64,000 nt of DNA from Brevibacterium daeguense (lineage in GTDB: Bacteria > Actinomycetota > Actinomycetes > Actinomycetales > Brevibacteriaceae): positions 1 through 64,000 of the forward strand of contig NZ_JAJTWW010000001.1 in NCBI RefSeq assembly GCF_021729135.1, in the 5' to 3' direction. A model generated the notes under the pieces. The model did not search any database, was not told the origin of the DNA, and saw only the letters and a program-made list of their open reading frames with translations. The translations under genes and the position numbers were made by a program. Shown here piece by piece: positions 43,117-52,896 of this stretch (position 1 is its first letter; each line of letters starts with the position of its first letter).

Positions 43117-43521
43117 ATGACGCAGCTTCGCATCTCCGTCGCCGCCGGCCTGCTCGGGGTGTCCGATGACACGATGCGCCGCTGGGTCGACCAGGGTCGC
43201 GTCGCGGCCGCCACGGAGGAATCCGGCCGGCAGGTTGTCGATGGTGCTTCGCTGGCGAAGCTTGCCCAGCAGATCGCGGCGGAGAAGAACATCGACGCGC
43301 TGGACGCGGGGGCGGGACACCGCTCGGCTCGCAACCACCTCATCGGGCTGGTCACGAAAGTCACCTCGGACCCGGTGATGAGCCAGGTGGAGTTGCAGTG
43401 CGGACCGCACCGGATCGTCTCGCTGATCTCGACCGAAGCGGTCGAGGAGCTGGGACTTGAGGTGGGTTCGCTGGCCACGGCGGTGGTCAAGGCCACGAAT
43501 GTGAGCATCGAGGGCCGGTAG
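43117..43521 (+). CDS. HTH plus TOBE (molybdopterin-binding) protein
   Basis: A 134-residue protein with an N-terminal MerR-like helix-turn-helix (LRISVAAGLLGVSDDTMRRW) and a C-terminal TOBE/Mop domain at residues about 65-130 (RNHLIGLVTKVTSDPVMSQV, then VVKATNVSIEG). TOBE domains of this type bind molybdate or tungstate. The combination is a compact ModE-like regulator or Mop storage protein, common in actinobacteria. No mod genes lie next to it in the window, so the target is unknown. ATG at 43117; RBS is weak (GGG at distance 4). Confidence 0.85.
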   Translation: MTQLRISVAAGLLGVSDDTMRRWVDQGRVAAATEESGRQVVDGASLAKLAQQIAAEKNIDALDAGAGHRSARNHLIGLVTKVTSDPVMSQVELQCGPHRIVSLISTEAVEELGLEVGSLATAVVKATNVSIEGR

Positions 43522-43566
43522 GAGGGGTGGTACCGACCATAGCCCTCCCGAGGAGGCGATCACGAC

Positions 43567-44367
43567 ATGACCGAACCCACTGCGGCATCTCAACTGTCAG
43601 TCACCGTCGCCGAGATCTACGAGTCCCGGTTCGTCCCTTCCGTCTTCGCCGGCTGGGCCCGAGCGCTCGTCGACGCCGCTGATGTCGGTCCTGGAGACGC
43701 CGTCCTCGATGTGGGCTGCGGCACCGGAATAGTGGCTCGGACGGTCGCCGACCGAGTGCCGGGTCACGGGTGGATCGTCGGCGTGGACATCAGCGATGGA
43801 ATGCTGAGCGTCGCCCGCAGGCTGCAGCCCGACGTGGAGTGGCAGCAGGGGGATGCAACGCGCCTGCTGTACGCGGACGAAGCGTTCGACGTCGTTTTGA
43901 GCCAGGCCATGCTGATGTTCGTGCCCGCGCCCATGGACGCGGTGCGGGAGATGGCACGCGTGGCCAAGGAAGGCGGGACGGTCGCCGTGCACGTGTGGGC
44001 GTCGCTCTCCCAGCAGCGAGGATGGGGGCCGTTCCACGAAGCGATCCGGCGGCATGCGGGGCCCGAGGCGCTCGACATGGTCTCCGGCTACTGGCGGATG
44101 GGGAACCGCGAAGCGGTCGTCAAGATGTGCACCCGGGCGGGACTGCGTGTCAAGCAGGCCAGCACGGTGGAGCGCGACGCGGTCTATCGGTCGGTCGAGC
44201 AGTTCGTCACCACGGAGATCGCAGGGACGCCGCTGGAGGCCGCCCTCGATCCCGGTGCACTGCAGCACATCATGGAGGACACCGCCGCCGGCCTCACGCG
44301 GTTCCAGCGCCCCGACGGCCGCCTTGCGGTGCCGCTCGCCGGGCACATCGTCGTCTGCCGGAAATGA
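43567..44367 (+). CDS. Class I SAM-dependent methyltransferase
   Basis: A 266-residue methyltransferase. Motif I is VLDVGCGTGIVARTVAD at residues about 40-56, the acidic loop is GVDISDGML, then QGDATRL and the motif IV segment FDVVLSQAMLMFV, followed by the VAKEGGTVAVHVW strand. This is the UbiE/Methyltransf_11-like pattern; a substrate cannot be assigned. The ATG at 43567 follows GAGGAGGCGATCACGAC. The gene lies 45 bp after the TOBE gene and 25 bp before a leader ORF for ABC-F. It could be part of a resistance locus but is probably unrelated. Confidence 0.88.
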   Translation: MTEPTAASQLSVTVAEIYESRFVPSVFAGWARALVDAADVGPGDAVLDVGCGTGIVARTVADRVPGHGWIVGVDISDGMLSVARRLQPDVEWQQGDATRLLYADEAFDVVLSQAMLMFVPAPMDAVREMARVAKEGGTVAVHVWASLSQQRGWGPFHEAIRRHAGPEALDMVSGYWRMGNREAVVKMCTRAGLRVKQASTVERDAVYRSVEQFVTTEIAGTPLEAALDPGALQHIMEDTAAGLTRFQRPDGRLAVPLAGHIVVCRK

Positions 44368-44378
44368 GGCGCGACTGG

Positions 44379-44384
44379 TAGAAT
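44379..44384 (+). promoter_or_regulatory. Extended -10 of the ABC-F leader
   Basis: TGGTAGAAT places an extended -10 (TAGAAT, preceded by TGn) 7 bp before the leader ATG, so the transcript would start at or next to the ATG and the leader peptide would be leaderless. Confidence 0.55.
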
Positions 44385-44391
44385 CTTCGCC

Positions 44392-44442
44392 ATGTGCTCC
44401 CACCTCGGCATCGCCTCGATGAGGCTGCGCAGCCGCCGCTGA
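44392..44442 (+). CDS. Leader peptide of the ABC-F gene (16 residues)
   Basis: An ATG-TGA frame encoding MCSHLGIASMRLRSRR, without RBS but starting about 8 bases after a -10 box, so it is probably read from a leaderless mRNA. A strong hairpin begins inside its last codons and has the stop codon in its loop. Ribosome stalling at the Arg-rich end would keep the hairpin open. Leader peptides of this kind control antibiotic-resistance ABC-F genes. Confidence 0.55.
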   Translation: MCSHLGIASMRLRSRR

Positions 44443-44454
44443 CGGCGGCGCAGC
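44424..44454 (+). promoter_or_regulatory. Attenuator-like hairpin before the ABC-F gene
   Basis: GCTGCG (44424-44429), 3-nt bulge, CCGCCG (44433-44438), loop CTGA, then CGGCGGCGCAGC (44443-44454): a 12-bp stem with one bulge. The leader stop codon lies at 44440-44442, in the loop. There is no U tract after it, so it may block elongation or reorganise with downstream GC-rich sequence. Confidence 0.5.
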
Positions 44455-44553
44455 GCTTCATCACCCTTCAGATTCCTGCGGCCGTCGTCCGAATGACCTT
44501 CCGGGCGGCCCCTTGAGGCGTGCCCGGCTCACATTCGAGCTTCGGAGCACACA

Positions 44554-46377
44554 TTGTCTTCCAACATCAGCCACCACGGGCGATCCCTCACCGCTCACCC
44601 ACCAGTTGCCCCCTCCCACAGTGGCACCGCCGGCAGCGCCCTGCCCGCCGGTGATCGCTCCCACATCCGTGCCGCCGGCATCCGCGTCGTCCTGGGCGGC
44701 CGGCCGATCCTCACCGACGTCGACCTCACCATCTCCGCCGGCACGCGGCTGGCGGTCGTCGGAGAGAACGGCCGCGGCAAGTCGACCCTGCTGCACGTGC
44801 TCTCCGGGGCGCTCACCCCGGACTCCGGCACCGTCATCCGCCTGGGCACCATCGGGGTCGTCGAGCAGGAGATGACCGCCGAACCCGGCGCAACCGTCGG
44901 TACCGTCGTCGCCGACGCGATCCGACCGTCGACCGCAGCACTGGAACAGCTCGACGCCGCAGGCGAGGCGCTGGCAGCGGGAACTCCGGGCGCCGACGAC
45001 AGCTATGCCTCGGCCTTGGAAGCCGCCACCATGCTGGATGCCTGGGACGCGGAACGCCGGATCGACGTCGCGCTCGAGGCGCTGGGCGCATGCACCGATC
45101 GGTCCCGCCCGCTGGCCGAACTGTCGGTGGGCCAGCGCTACCGGGTGCGGCTGGCGTGCGTGCTCGGAGCGCGGCACGACATCCTGCTGCTGGACGAGCC
45201 GACCAATCACCTCGACGCCGGCAGTCTGACCTTCCTCACCGAGAAGCTGCGCGCGCAGCCCGGAGGGCTGGCGATCGTCACCCACGACCGGGCGCTGCTG
45301 CGCGCCGCGGCCGGCGAGTTCCTCGATCTCGACCCGTCGATCGACGGCCGACCGGTGCTGTACTCGGGCGGCTACCAGGAATGGCAGGCCGGACGTGCCC
45401 GTGCGCGGGAGCACTGGGAGCAGGAGCATGAGCGTCAGGTGACCGAGCAGGCGAAGCTCCAGGAGTCGCTGACGTCCGCGCAGAGCAGGCTGACCACCGG
45501 GTGGCGGCCGGACAAGGGCACCGGCAGACATCAGCGGCAGTCCCGGGCGCCGGGGATCGTGAGCCAGGTCAAGCGGCAGCAGGCCGCGCTCGAGGCGCAT
45601 CGGATCACCGTCCCGCCCCCGCCGCAGCGGCTGCGGTGGCCGGAACCGGGCACCCGCCTCGGCGTCCCACTGCTGCGCGCCAGGGACGCGGTCGTTCCGG
45701 GCCGGCTGACCGCACCGGTGTCGGTGCACCTCAGCGGGGGCGACCGCCTGCTCGTCACCGGGCCCAACGGTGCAGGAAAGTCGACGCTGCTCAGCGCGCT
45801 GGCGGGGGAGTTCTCCGAGTGCGACGTGTGGCGGCTGTCAGGGGCGCGGGTCGGATACCTGCGCCAGGAGGTGGTGCAGTGGCCGCAGCGGCGAACGGCG
45901 GCGGAGGTGTTCGACATGCACGTCGGGAAGCTGGCGCTGGAGCGCGAGGCGACGGCAGGGAAGCACGAGGCGCGGGCCGGGGGGCACGAGGCGTGGGCTG
46001 GGAAGCATGGGGTGATGCCCGGTGAGCACGAGGCGACCTCGCTCAAGGCCACCGGGCTGCTCGGCGCCGATGCAGCCGGCACCCCGGTGGGGCGGCTGTC
46101 CGTCGGTCAGCAGCGCCGACTGGAGCTCGCGATGGTGCTCGCCGCTCGTCCCGACGTGCTGATCCTCGACGAGCCGACGAACCACCTGTCGGCGACTCTG
46201 GTCGACGAGCTCACCGAGGCGCTGCACACCACACGGGCGGCGGTCGTCGTCGCCACCCACGACCGGCAGATGCTCGCGGACTTCGCCGACTGGCCGGTGC
46301 TGGCGCTCACATCCGGAACAGCGTCCGGCAGTCCGGGACCCGACCGCGGCCGCCCAGACCGTCGAGCTCCAGGATGA
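44554..46377 (+). CDS. ABC-F family ATPase (ribosomal protection type)
   Basis: A 607-residue soluble ABC-F protein with two ATPase domains and no membrane segment. Domain 1: Walker [13 protein letters not shown], signature [12 protein letters not shown], Walker [13 protein letters not shown] charged linker ([20 protein letters not shown]) forms the P-site-tRNA interaction helices. Domain 2: [11 protein letters not shown], signature [23 protein letters not shown]. Some ABC-F proteins eject antibiotics from the ribosome, others aid translation. The leader ORF upstream points to drug- or translation-induced control. TTG start at 44554 has GGAG at 44544-44547. It overlaps the convergent apt gene by 71 bp. 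A short run of HEA(R/T)-type repeats near residue 475 is odd. Confidence 0.9.
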   Translation: MSSNISHHGRSLTAHPPVAPSHSGTAGSALPAGDRSHIRAAGIRVVLGGRPILTDVDLTISAGTRLAVVGENGRGKSTLLHVLSGALTPDSGTVIRLGTIGVVEQEMTAEPGATVGTVVADAIRPSTAALEQLDAAGEALAAGTPGADDSYASALEAATMLDAWDAERRIDVALEALGACTDRSRPLAELSVGQRYRVRLACVLGARHDILLLDEPTNHLDAGSLTFLTEKLRAQPGGLAIVTHDRALLRAAAGEFLDLDPSIDGRPVLYSGGYQEWQAGRARAREHWEQEHERQVTEQAKLQESLTSAQSRLTTGWRPDKGTGRHQRQSRAPGIVSQVKRQQAALEAHRITVPPPPQRLRWPEPGTRLGVPLLRARDAVVPGRLTAPVSVHLSGGDRLLVTGPNGAGKSTLLSALAGEFSECDVWRLSGARVGYLRQEVVQWPQRRTAAEVFDMHVGKLALEREATAGKHEARAGGHEAWAGKHGVMPGEHEATSLKATGLLGADAAGTPVGRLSVGQQRRLELAMVLAARPDVLILDEPTNHLSATLVDELTEALHTTRAAVVVATHDRQMLADFADWPVLALTSGTASGSPGPDRGRPDRRAPG

Positions 46378-46858
46378 CGGCCGAGCCGACCAGCTCCCCG
46401 CCCAGCTCCGCTATGACGTCGTACGCCGCCCGCATGGTGCCGCCGGTGGCGAGCACGTCGTCGACGAGCAGAACTTGGCGGCCGCGCAGGTCTCCCGAGG
46501 CCTCCATCACCGCCGAGCCGTACTCCAGGTCGTACTCGACCCGCACGTCCGGGTTGGGGAGCTTGCCGGCCTTGCGCACGGCGAGCATGCCGGTCCCCGC
46601 CGCGGCAGCCAGCCCACCGGCGATGAGGAAGCCGCGCGCCTCGATCCCGGCGACGAGGTCGAACTGCCCGGCGAACGGGGCGGCGAGGCCGTCGAACACC
46701 ACCCGCAGCGCCTCGGGGTCGGCGAGCATCGGGCTGATGTCGCGGAACTGCACGCCCGGCTCCGGGAAGTCGGGAGTCGTGGTGATGAGCGCCTGTGCCC
46801 TCTTGAGATCGGGGGAGCCTGCTGCGAGCGGGACGTGGGCGAGGAGTGATTCAGTCAC
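46307..46858 (-). CDS. apt: Adenine phosphoribosyltransferase
   Basis: A 183-residue purine salvage enzyme making AMP from adenine and PRPP. The PRPP-binding motif is [13 protein letters not shown] at residues about 128-140, preceded by the dimer-interface [12 protein letters not shown] and the base-binding pattern near PGVQFRDI. Length and order fit bacterial Apt. GTG start after GGAGAC. The 3' end overlaps the ABC-F gene by 71 bp on the opposite strand, which means the two transcripts overlap and may interfere with each other. Confidence 0.92.
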   Translation of the reverse strand: MTESLLAHVPLAAGSPDLKRAQALITTTPDFPEPGVQFRDISPMLADPEALRVVFDGLAAPFAGQFDLVAGIEARGFLIAGGLAAAAGTGMLAVRKAGKLPNPDVRVEYDLEYGSAVMEASGDLRGRQVLLVDDVLATGGTMRAAYDVIAELGGELVGSAVILELDGLGGRGRVPDCRTLFRM

Positions 46859-46909
46859 GTCTCCAGCCTAGCCCTGTGAGCCACTTCACCCGGGCGGCGT
46901 CGAGTGCTA

Positions 46910-46926
46910 GGATTGTTCAACAATCC
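46910..46926. promoter_or_regulatory. GntR/FCD operator before pxpA
   Basis: GGATTGTTCAACAATCC is a perfect 17-bp palindrome with central C. It overlaps TAGGAT (46908-46913), a possible -10, 21 bp before the pxpA start. The core TTGTTCAACAA is repeated at 54227-54237 before the NRAMP gene. It fits the TTGTnnACAA type of FCD-GntR operators. Confidence 0.8.
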
Positions 46927-46946
46927 TTGGGGAGGGATCGACGGAC

Positions 46947-47705
46947 ATGGTCACCATCGACGTGAACTCGGATCTGGGCGAGACGACAGCCGGGAACCCC
47001 GTCAGCGATGACGCCGCCATCATCGAACTCGTGTCGAGCGCGAACGTGGCCTGCGGATTCCATGCGGGCGACCCGCACGAGATCGCCAAGACCGTGGAGG
47101 CCGCTGCCAGGCGCGGAGTCAGCGTGGGAGCCCACCCGGGCTATCGCGACATCTCCGGCTTCGGTCGCCGCTTCATCGACTACGCGCCAGACGAGCTCGC
47201 CGACGAGGTGCTCTACCAGATCGGCGCGCTCGACGCGCTGGCGCGGGCCAAGGGAACCCGGGTCAGCTACGTCAAGCCGCACGGCGCCCTCTACAACGCG
47301 ATCGTCCACCACGAGGAGCAGGCACGCGCGGTCATCGACGGCATCAAGGCCTTCAGCGGAGACCTTCCGGTCCTGCTGCCCCCGGGTGCGGTCGCGATCG
47401 AGATCGCCGAGCGCGCCGGCCTCCGGACAGTCCGTGAGGCATTCGCCGACCGCCAGTACACCCCCGACGGCACCCTCGTGTCCCGCCGGGAGCCCGATGC
47501 GGTCGTCTCCGATCCCGACGTCGTCGCCCAGCGGGTGGTCAGGATCGCTGAGAGCGGCACCCTCATCGCCCGCGACGGGAGCGAGATCCGAATCCGCGCC
47601 GAATCGCTGTGCATTCATGGTGACTCGCCGGGCTCGGTCGAACTTGCCGGGCGCATCGTCGCCGCGCTGCGCGAAGCCGGCATCGAGATCCGCAGCTTCG
47701 CATGA
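46947..47705 (+). CDS. pxpA: 5-oxoprolinase subunit A (LamB/YcsF family)
   Basis: A 252-residue subunit of ATP-dependent 5-oxoprolinase, which opens 5-oxoproline to glutamate. Signature motifs: VNSDLGETTAGN at the start, then SANVACGFHAGDP, the GVSVGAHPGYRDISGFGRR loop with the conserved His and Arg residues, YVKPHGALYN, and LCIHGDSP at the C terminus. ATG at 46947 has GGGGAGGG upstream. It overlaps pxpB/C by 4 bp (ATGA). An operator palindrome precedes it. Subunits A, B and C together are the prokaryotic oxoprolinase (PxpABC). Confidence 0.92.
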   Translation: MVTIDVNSDLGETTAGNPVSDDAAIIELVSSANVACGFHAGDPHEIAKTVEAAARRGVSVGAHPGYRDISGFGRRFIDYAPDELADEVLYQIGALDALARAKGTRVSYVKPHGALYNAIVHHEEQARAVIDGIKAFSGDLPVLLPPGAVAIEIAERAGLRTVREAFADRQYTPDGTLVSRREPDAVVSDPDVVAQRVVRIAESGTLIARDGSEIRIRAESLCIHGDSPGSVELAGRIVAALREAGIEIRSFA

Positions 47706-49474
47706 GCCCCGCCCGCGCCGCTGCCCTCCACCGCGTCGGAACGCGGGGCGTCCTCGTGGATCTCGACAGCCTCGAGGACGTCCTGGCCTGGCATGCGGCG
47801 CTGACGGCGGATCCGCTGCCGGACCAGCGCGACGTGATCGCGGCAGCCCAGACGCTGCTCGTCACCCTGCAGACGCCGGCCGCGGCGCGACGCGCCTATG
47901 AGCGCCTGAGCGAGTTCGCGCCCGAATCGTCCCTGCCGTCCGGCGGTCGCGAGATCGTCATCGACGTCGTCTACGACGGTGAGGATCTGGACGCGGTGGC
48001 GGACGCCCTGGGGATCTCGGCGCAGGCGCTCATCGATCGCCATACGGAGGAGACCTGGGCGGCCGCGTTCGGCGGCTTCGCCCCCGGCTTCACGTACTGC
48101 GTTGCCACCGACGGCACCTGGGACATCGCGCGCAGGGACTCGCCGCGCACCGCGGTTCCGGCAGGATCGGTCGCCCTCGCCGGCCACTTCTCCGCCGTCT
48201 ATCCGCGTGAGACTCCCGGTGGCTGGCAGCTCATCGGCCGGACCGAGGCGCCGATGTGGGACGAGTCCGCCGAGCCGCCGGCCAGAATCACCCCCGGCGA
48301 CACCGTCCGCTACCGGGCGGTGCGCTCCCACGCCGAGGCGGCACCCGGCTCCAGGGCCGACCCGGCACCCGAGTTCGCGGCTGAACCGGCTCGCGCTTCC
48401 GCGGACGCCGGCAGTGCCGCTCGGCCGGTGCTCGACGTCGTCGACGCCGGCCTGCAGACCCTGTTCCAGGACATGGGGCGGCCCGGGTTCGGTGACCTCG
48501 GCGTCGCGTCGTCCGGCGTGGTCGACCGGGCATCGGCCTGGACCGCCAACCGACTGGTGGGCAACGGCCGGTCGGCAGCCGTGTTGGAGAACGTCGGCGG
48601 ACTGCGCCTGCGCGCCCTCGTCGACACCGTCCTCGCGGTCACCGGCGCCGAGGCGCCCCTCACCGTCTCCGGGTCCGCGCCTCGGTCCTCCGCGTCCGTG
48701 CCGCGGTCGCATCCGCTGGCGCACCCCGTGCTGCTCAGGGCGGGGGAGGAGCTGCAGGTGGGCGCTGCCGGCGTCGGGATGCGCAGCTACGTCGCCGCGC
48801 GGGGCGGCTTCGCCGCCCGGGAGGTGCTCGGCTCGGCCGCCACCGATGTGCTGTCCGGGCTGGGCCCGGAGCCGGTGCAAAGCGGGGATCGGCTCAAGGT
48901 GCGGGTGCCGAAGGGAGTGGGCGCGGTCGAGCTGTCGGCACCCAACCCGCTGCGCATCATCGGGACCGAGGCCACGCTCCGGTGCGTGCCCGGTCCCCGC
49001 GAGGAATGGTTCGACCCCACGGAGCGTGCGCGCTTCGCCGCGGTGACGTGGTCGGTCACCGGGCAGTCGAACCGGATCGGGCTGCGCCTGGCCCCGTCCG
49101 GTGATGCCGAACCGCTCCGGCGCCGCGGCAACGGGGAGCTCGCGAGCGAGGGCATGATCTCCGGATCCGTGCAGGTCCCGCCCAACGGCAATCCGGTCCT
49201 GTTCCTCGCCGACCATCCGGTGACCGGCGGCTACCCGGTCATCGCGACGGTCGTCGCGGAAGACCTCGACATCGTCGGTCAGCTGCCACCGGGCTCGACC
49301 GTGCGCTTCCTGCCCGTCGATCCGCGCACGCTCCTGCCAGTCCACGACGTGCCCGCCGCGGTCGACGACGCGCCCGCCGTGGACGGCGGCCGATCTGCCA
49401 CGGGCGACGACGCCCCGACCGACGAGACCAGCCACGACTCCCATCCGAACGAGGAAGCCGAGGACCGGACATGA
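47702..49474 (+). CDS. pxpBC: Fused 5-oxoprolinase subunits B and C (KipI-KipA)
   Basis: A 590-residue fusion. The N-terminal ~220 residues are the KipI/PxpB (AHS1) domain: [42 protein letters not shown], and the [18 protein letters not shown] motif. A Pro/Ala-rich linker follows, then the KipA/PxpC (AHS2, biotin-dependent carboxyltransferase-like) domain: [42 protein letters not shown] and [14 protein letters not shown]. The two halves are separate genes in Bacillus. ATG overlaps pxpA, and the stop overlaps the next gene (ATGA). The C-terminal 30 residues are low complexity and acidic. Confidence 0.92.
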   Translation: MSPARAAALHRVGTRGVLVDLDSLEDVLAWHAALTADPLPDQRDVIAAAQTLLVTLQTPAAARRAYERLSEFAPESSLPSGGREIVIDVVYDGEDLDAVADALGISAQALIDRHTEETWAAAFGGFAPGFTYCVATDGTWDIARRDSPRTAVPAGSVALAGHFSAVYPRETPGGWQLIGRTEAPMWDESAEPPARITPGDTVRYRAVRSHAEAAPGSRADPAPEFAAEPARASADAGSAARPVLDVVDAGLQTLFQDMGRPGFGDLGVASSGVVDRASAWTANRLVGNGRSAAVLENVGGLRLRALVDTVLAVTGAEAPLTVSGSAPRSSASVPRSHPLAHPVLLRAGEELQVGAAGVGMRSYVAARGGFAAREVLGSAATDVLSGLGPEPVQSGDRLKVRVPKGVGAVELSAPNPLRIIGTEATLRCVPGPREEWFDPTERARFAAVTWSVTGQSNRIGLRLAPSGDAEPLRRRGNGELASEGMISGSVQVPPNGNPVLFLADHPVTGGYPVIATVVAEDLDIVGQLPPGSTVRFLPVDPRTLLPVHDVPAAVDDAPAVDGGRSATGDDAPTDETSHDSHPNEEAEDRT

Positions 49475-51357
49475 CCATCACGACAGTGCTCATCGCGAAT
49501 CGGGGCGAGATCGCCGTGCGCATCGCGCGGGCCGCCCGCGACTTCGGCCTGCGCTCGATCGCGGTCTACTCCGAGGCCGACGCCGACGCCTTCCATCCCA
49601 CCGTCGCGGACGAGGCCTATGCGCTGCGCGGCACGAGCGCCGCCGACACCTACCTGAACATCCCCGCGCTGCTCGACGTCGCGGCCCGCGCCGGTGCCGA
49701 CTGCGTCCATCCCGGCTACGGGTTCCTGTCCGAGAACGCCGATTTCGCCCGTGCCGTCATCGACGCGGGCCTGACCTGGGTGGGTCCGAAGCCGGAGACC
49801 ATCGACCTGCTGGGCAACAAGGTCGCCGCCCGCCGGCTGGCCGCCGAGGTGGGCGCTCCGCTGGCGCCCGGCACCGAGGACCCGATCGAGAGCTGGGAGG
49901 CGGCACGCGACTTCGCGCAGGAGCACGGTGTGCCGATCGCCATCAAGGCGGCGTTCGGCGGCGGCGGCCGCGGCCTCAAGGTCGTCCACGACATTGCCGA
50001 CGTCGAGGAGGCCTTCGCCTCGGCGGGGCGGGAGTCGCAGGCGGCGTTCGGCCGGAGCGAGTGCTTCGTCGAGAAGTTCCTGGTGCATCCCCGGCACGTC
50101 GAGGCGCAGGTGCTCGCCGACACCCACGGCAACACCGTCGTGCTCGGGACCCGTGACTGCTCTCTGCAGCGGCGGCATCAGAAGCTCGTGGAGGAGGCGC
50201 CCGCCCCGTTCCTCACTCAGGAGCAGCATCTGAGCATCGTCGACGGATCACGGGCGATCTGCGAGCGCGCCGGCTACATCGGCGCCGGAACCGTCGAGTT
50301 CCTCCTCGCCGAGGACGGCACGATCTCCTTCCTCGAGGTCAACACCAGGGTGCAGGTCGAACATCCTGTCACCGAGGCGGTCACCCGCGTCGACATCGTC
50401 GTCGAGCAGTTCCGGATCGCCGCGGGTGAGAAGCTGTCGGTGATCGACGACCCCGACCCGGTGGGCCACGCACTCGAGTTCCGGATCAATGCCGAGGACG
50501 TCGCCAACGGCTTCGTGCCCGCGCCCGGCACCGTCACCGTGTTCGCCGCCCCGACCGGTCCCGGCATCCGGGTGGACTCCGGGGTGCGCAGCGGTTCGGT
50601 GGTGCCCGGATCCTACGACTCGCTGCTCGCCAAACTCATCGTCCACGGCGACACGCGTGACATCGCGCTCGCTCGGGCGCGCGACGCCTTGGCCGAACTC
50701 CGGATCGAGGGCGTCCGCACCGTCATCCCCTTCCACCGCGATGTCGTCTGCCACCCCGACTTCACCGGCGGAACGCTCGATGTCCACACCGGCTGGATCG
50801 AGGCCGAGTACCGGCCGGGGATGGCGGCTGCGGTGCCGGAGGCCGCCGAGGAGTACACGGAGCGGACACGATTCAGCATCGAGATCGATGGGCGGCGGCA
50901 TGAGATCGCGGTGCCGGCCGATGTGCTCGCCCGCGCGGGAGGCGGCGCCTCGGGCGGGGCCGGCCGGGACGGCTCGGCAGGTGGGGGACCGGCCGGCGCC
51001 CCGGGCAGCGGCGACGGGGGCGGGGCGAATGCCGCGGCCGGCTCCGGGAGCGCCGCCGGTGCGGGGGACCCGGCGGACGCCTCGGCGGGATCCTCGGACG
51101 GCGCGGCGGGCGCCTCGGGGGGATCCTCGGACGGCGTCGCGGTGACGTGCAGCTACACGGGAACCCTTGTGCGGTTCAGCGTCGAGGACGGCGCCGAGGT
51201 CGACGCGGGGCAGGAGATCGCCGTGATCGAGGCGATGAAGATGGAATCGGCGGTGAACGCCGAGGCGCCGGGAATCGTCCGCCTGGCCTCGCTGGCTCCC
51301 GGCGACGCTGTCGAGCAGGGTCAGCAGCTTGCGACCATCGACTCCCGTGCGCACTGA
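49471..51357 (+). CDS. Biotin carboxylase with biotin carrier domain
   Basis: A 628-residue biotin carboxylase fused to a carrier domain. The first 450 residues are an ATP-grasp carboxylase: [29 protein letters not shown], the Gly-rich GGGGRGLKV loop, [15 protein letters not shown] with the catalytic region, and a C-domain [10 protein letters not shown] Gly/Ala/Ser-rich linker of about 60 residues follows, then a biotin carrier domain with the biotinylated lysine in EAMKMES near residue 593. The gene is in the pxp operon, overlapping pxpBC by 4 bp. Its partner could be the carboxyltransferase-like PxpC domain, an arrangement resembling urea carboxylase split into subunits (inference). Confidence 0.9.
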   Translation: MTITTVLIANRGEIAVRIARAARDFGLRSIAVYSEADADAFHPTVADEAYALRGTSAADTYLNIPALLDVAARAGADCVHPGYGFLSENADFARAVIDAGLTWVGPKPETIDLLGNKVAARRLAAEVGAPLAPGTEDPIESWEAARDFAQEHGVPIAIKAAFGGGGRGLKVVHDIADVEEAFASAGRESQAAFGRSECFVEKFLVHPRHVEAQVLADTHGNTVVLGTRDCSLQRRHQKLVEEAPAPFLTQEQHLSIVDGSRAICERAGYIGAGTVEFLLAEDGTISFLEVNTRVQVEHPVTEAVTRVDIVVEQFRIAAGEKLSVIDDPDPVGHALEFRINAEDVANGFVPAPGTVTVFAAPTGPGIRVDSGVRSGSVVPGSYDSLLAKLIVHGDTRDIALARARDALAELRIEGVRTVIPFHRDVVCHPDFTGGTLDVHTGWIEAEYRPGMAAAVPEAAEEYTERTRFSIEIDGRRHEIAVPADVLARAGGGASGGAGRDGSAGGGPAGAPGSGDGGGANAAAGSGSAAGAGDPADASAGSSDGAAGASGGSSDGVAVTCSYTGTLVRFSVEDGAEVDAGQEIAVIEAMKMESAVNAEAPGIVRLASLAPGDAVEQGQQLATIDSRAH

Positions 51358-52012
51358 GTCGGGAGTGCCGGCTCAGGCCGCCGAAGACGCATCGAGCCTG
51401 CGCCAGCGCGCCGTCGGCGCCGTGCGGGCGCGCATCTCCGCCGGTCGGCTGCGGCCGGGTCAGAAGCTCAACGAACAGGTGTTGGCCGGGGAGCTGCAGA
51501 TCTCCCGCAACACGCTCCGGGAGGCCTTCGCGACGTTGGCCGAGGACGGCATCATTCTGCGGATCCCTCATCGCGGAGTCTTCATCAGCTCGCCCGGCGC
51601 CGCCGACATCACCGACATCTACGGCGCCCGCGCGGCTCTCGAGCCGGCGGCGCTGCTGTGGGGGTCCCAGCGCGATCTCCCGCGGCTGGCCGAGGTGGTC
51701 GCCGTCGCCGAGGCGGCCCGTGCCCGGGGAGATGACTCGGCTGTCGCCGACGCCAACCAGGAGTTCCACCGGCGGGTCGTCGCCGGGGTGGGCTCGCCGA
51801 CCCTCGACGAGACGATGGAGCGGCTGCTCGCCCGGATGCGGCTGGTCTTCGTGCGGGTGCTGGAGCGCGAGCCGGAGTTCCACGGCCCCTTCGTCGACGA
51901 GAACCGCGCGGTCGTCGAGCTGCTCGCCGAGGGCAGGACGGAAGAAGCCGCGGACCGGCTGCGCAGGTCGATCGAGTGCACAGGGCGGGAGCTGGTCCGA
52001 ATCTTCGACTGA
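51347..52012 (+). CDS. GntR-family regulator with FCD domain
   Basis: A 221-residue regulator with an N-terminal winged helix ([21 protein letters not shown], then [20 protein letters not shown]) and a C-terminal all-helical FCD ligand domain ([24 protein letters not shown] with the metal-binding Asn/His residues, [11 protein letters not shown]). GTG at 51347 overlaps the carboxylase stop by 11 bp; a TTG at 51329 and a GTG at 51365 are alternatives. Last gene of the pxp operon. Probable target: the TTGTTCAACAA sites before pxpA and before the NRAMP gene, with 5-oxoproline or glutamate as a plausible effector (inference). Confidence 0.85.
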   Translation: MRTESGVPAQAAEDASSLRQRAVGAVRARISAGRLRPGQKLNEQVLAGELQISRNTLREAFATLAEDGIILRIPHRGVFISSPGAADITDIYGARAALEPAALLWGSQRDLPRLAEVVAVAEAARARGDDSAVADANQEFHRRVVAGVGSPTLDETMERLLARMRLVFVRVLEREPEFHGPFVDENRAVVELLAEGRTEEAADRLRRSIECTGRELVRIFD

Positions 52013-52094
52013 TCGCGGAGCCGGTCATGGGATCATCGGGGCTGTGCGTCGGATCGGCGGCTGTGCGGCGGATCGTCGATCTTCAGGGTACGGG

Positions 52095-52895
52095 TCAGGG
52101 CACCTGGTACTCGAGATCCCGCGCATCGGTGACGAGCATGTGACCCGGGGCGTGGGCGATGGCCAGGGGCGGCTTGGACTCCATGACCGCGGCCTGGGGT
52201 GTGACGCCGCAGGCCCAGAACACCGGGATCGTCCCCGGCGCCACGTCCACGGGAGTGCCGAAATCGGGAGTCATCAGATCCGCGATGCCCAATGCCGCCG
52301 GGTCGCCGATGTGGACCGGGGCGCCGTGCACCGCCGGATAGCGGGAGGTGATGCGCACGGCGTCGGCGACACGGTCCGCGGCGATCGGGCGCATGGACAC
52401 CACGAGCGGTCCGGAGAACCGGCCGGCGCGCTCGGCCGGCAGCGCGGTGCGATACATCGGGACGTTCACGCCCTGCTCGATGTGGGCGACCGCGATCCCG
52501 TTGTCGACCAGCGCCGACTCGAAGGTGAATGAGCAGCCGATGAGGAACGCCACCAGATCCTCGCGCCAGTGCGGGCGCACGTCGGGCGTCTCCTCGGTGA
52601 GTGCGCCATCGCGATACACGCGATAGAGCGGCACGTCGGTGCGGATGTCCCCGCCGGCGAGCAGCTCGGATTCGAGCTGCCCCGACTCGAGCACGCCGAG
52701 CACCGGACAGGACTTGGGGTTGCGCTGCGCGAACAGCAGGAAGTCGAATGCGCAGTCCTCGGGGACGGCGAGGAGGTTGGCCTGGGCGAAGCCCCGGCTG
52801 AAGCCGGATGTCGGCCGGACGAGCCCGCCTCGGAACAGGGCCCGCGCCTCGGCAGGGGAGAGAGCACCGGGATCCGCCGGCGGGTGCGTCATCAT
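52095..52895 (-). CDS. DUF1445 hydro-lyase-like protein (YcsI type)
   Basis: A 266-residue member of DUF1445 (putative hydro-lyases, related to D-glutamate cyclase). Motifs: [47 protein letters not shown], then [21 protein letters not shown] and [11 protein letters not shown]. The human relative DGLUCY turns D-glutamate into 5-oxo-D-proline, which fits its place beside 5-oxoprolinase genes. In Bacillus subtilis the same family (YcsI) lies in the ycsFGI-kipIAR operon. ATG at 52895 is 1 bp after the upstream NRAMP stop, so translation is coupled. Confidence 0.85.
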   Translation of the reverse strand: MMTHPPADPGALSPAEARALFRGGLVRPTSGFSRGFAQANLLAVPEDCAFDFLLFAQRNPKSCPVLGVLESGQLESELLAGGDIRTDVPLYRVYRDGALTEETPDVRPHWREDLVAFLIGCSFTFESALVDNGIAVAHIEQGVNVPMYRTALPAERAGRFSGPLVVSMRPIAADRVADAVRITSRYPAVHGAPVHIGDPAALGIADLMTPDFGTPVDVAPGTIPVFWACGVTPQAAVMESKPPLAIAHAPGHMLVTDARDLEYQVP

Positions 52896-52896
52896 G

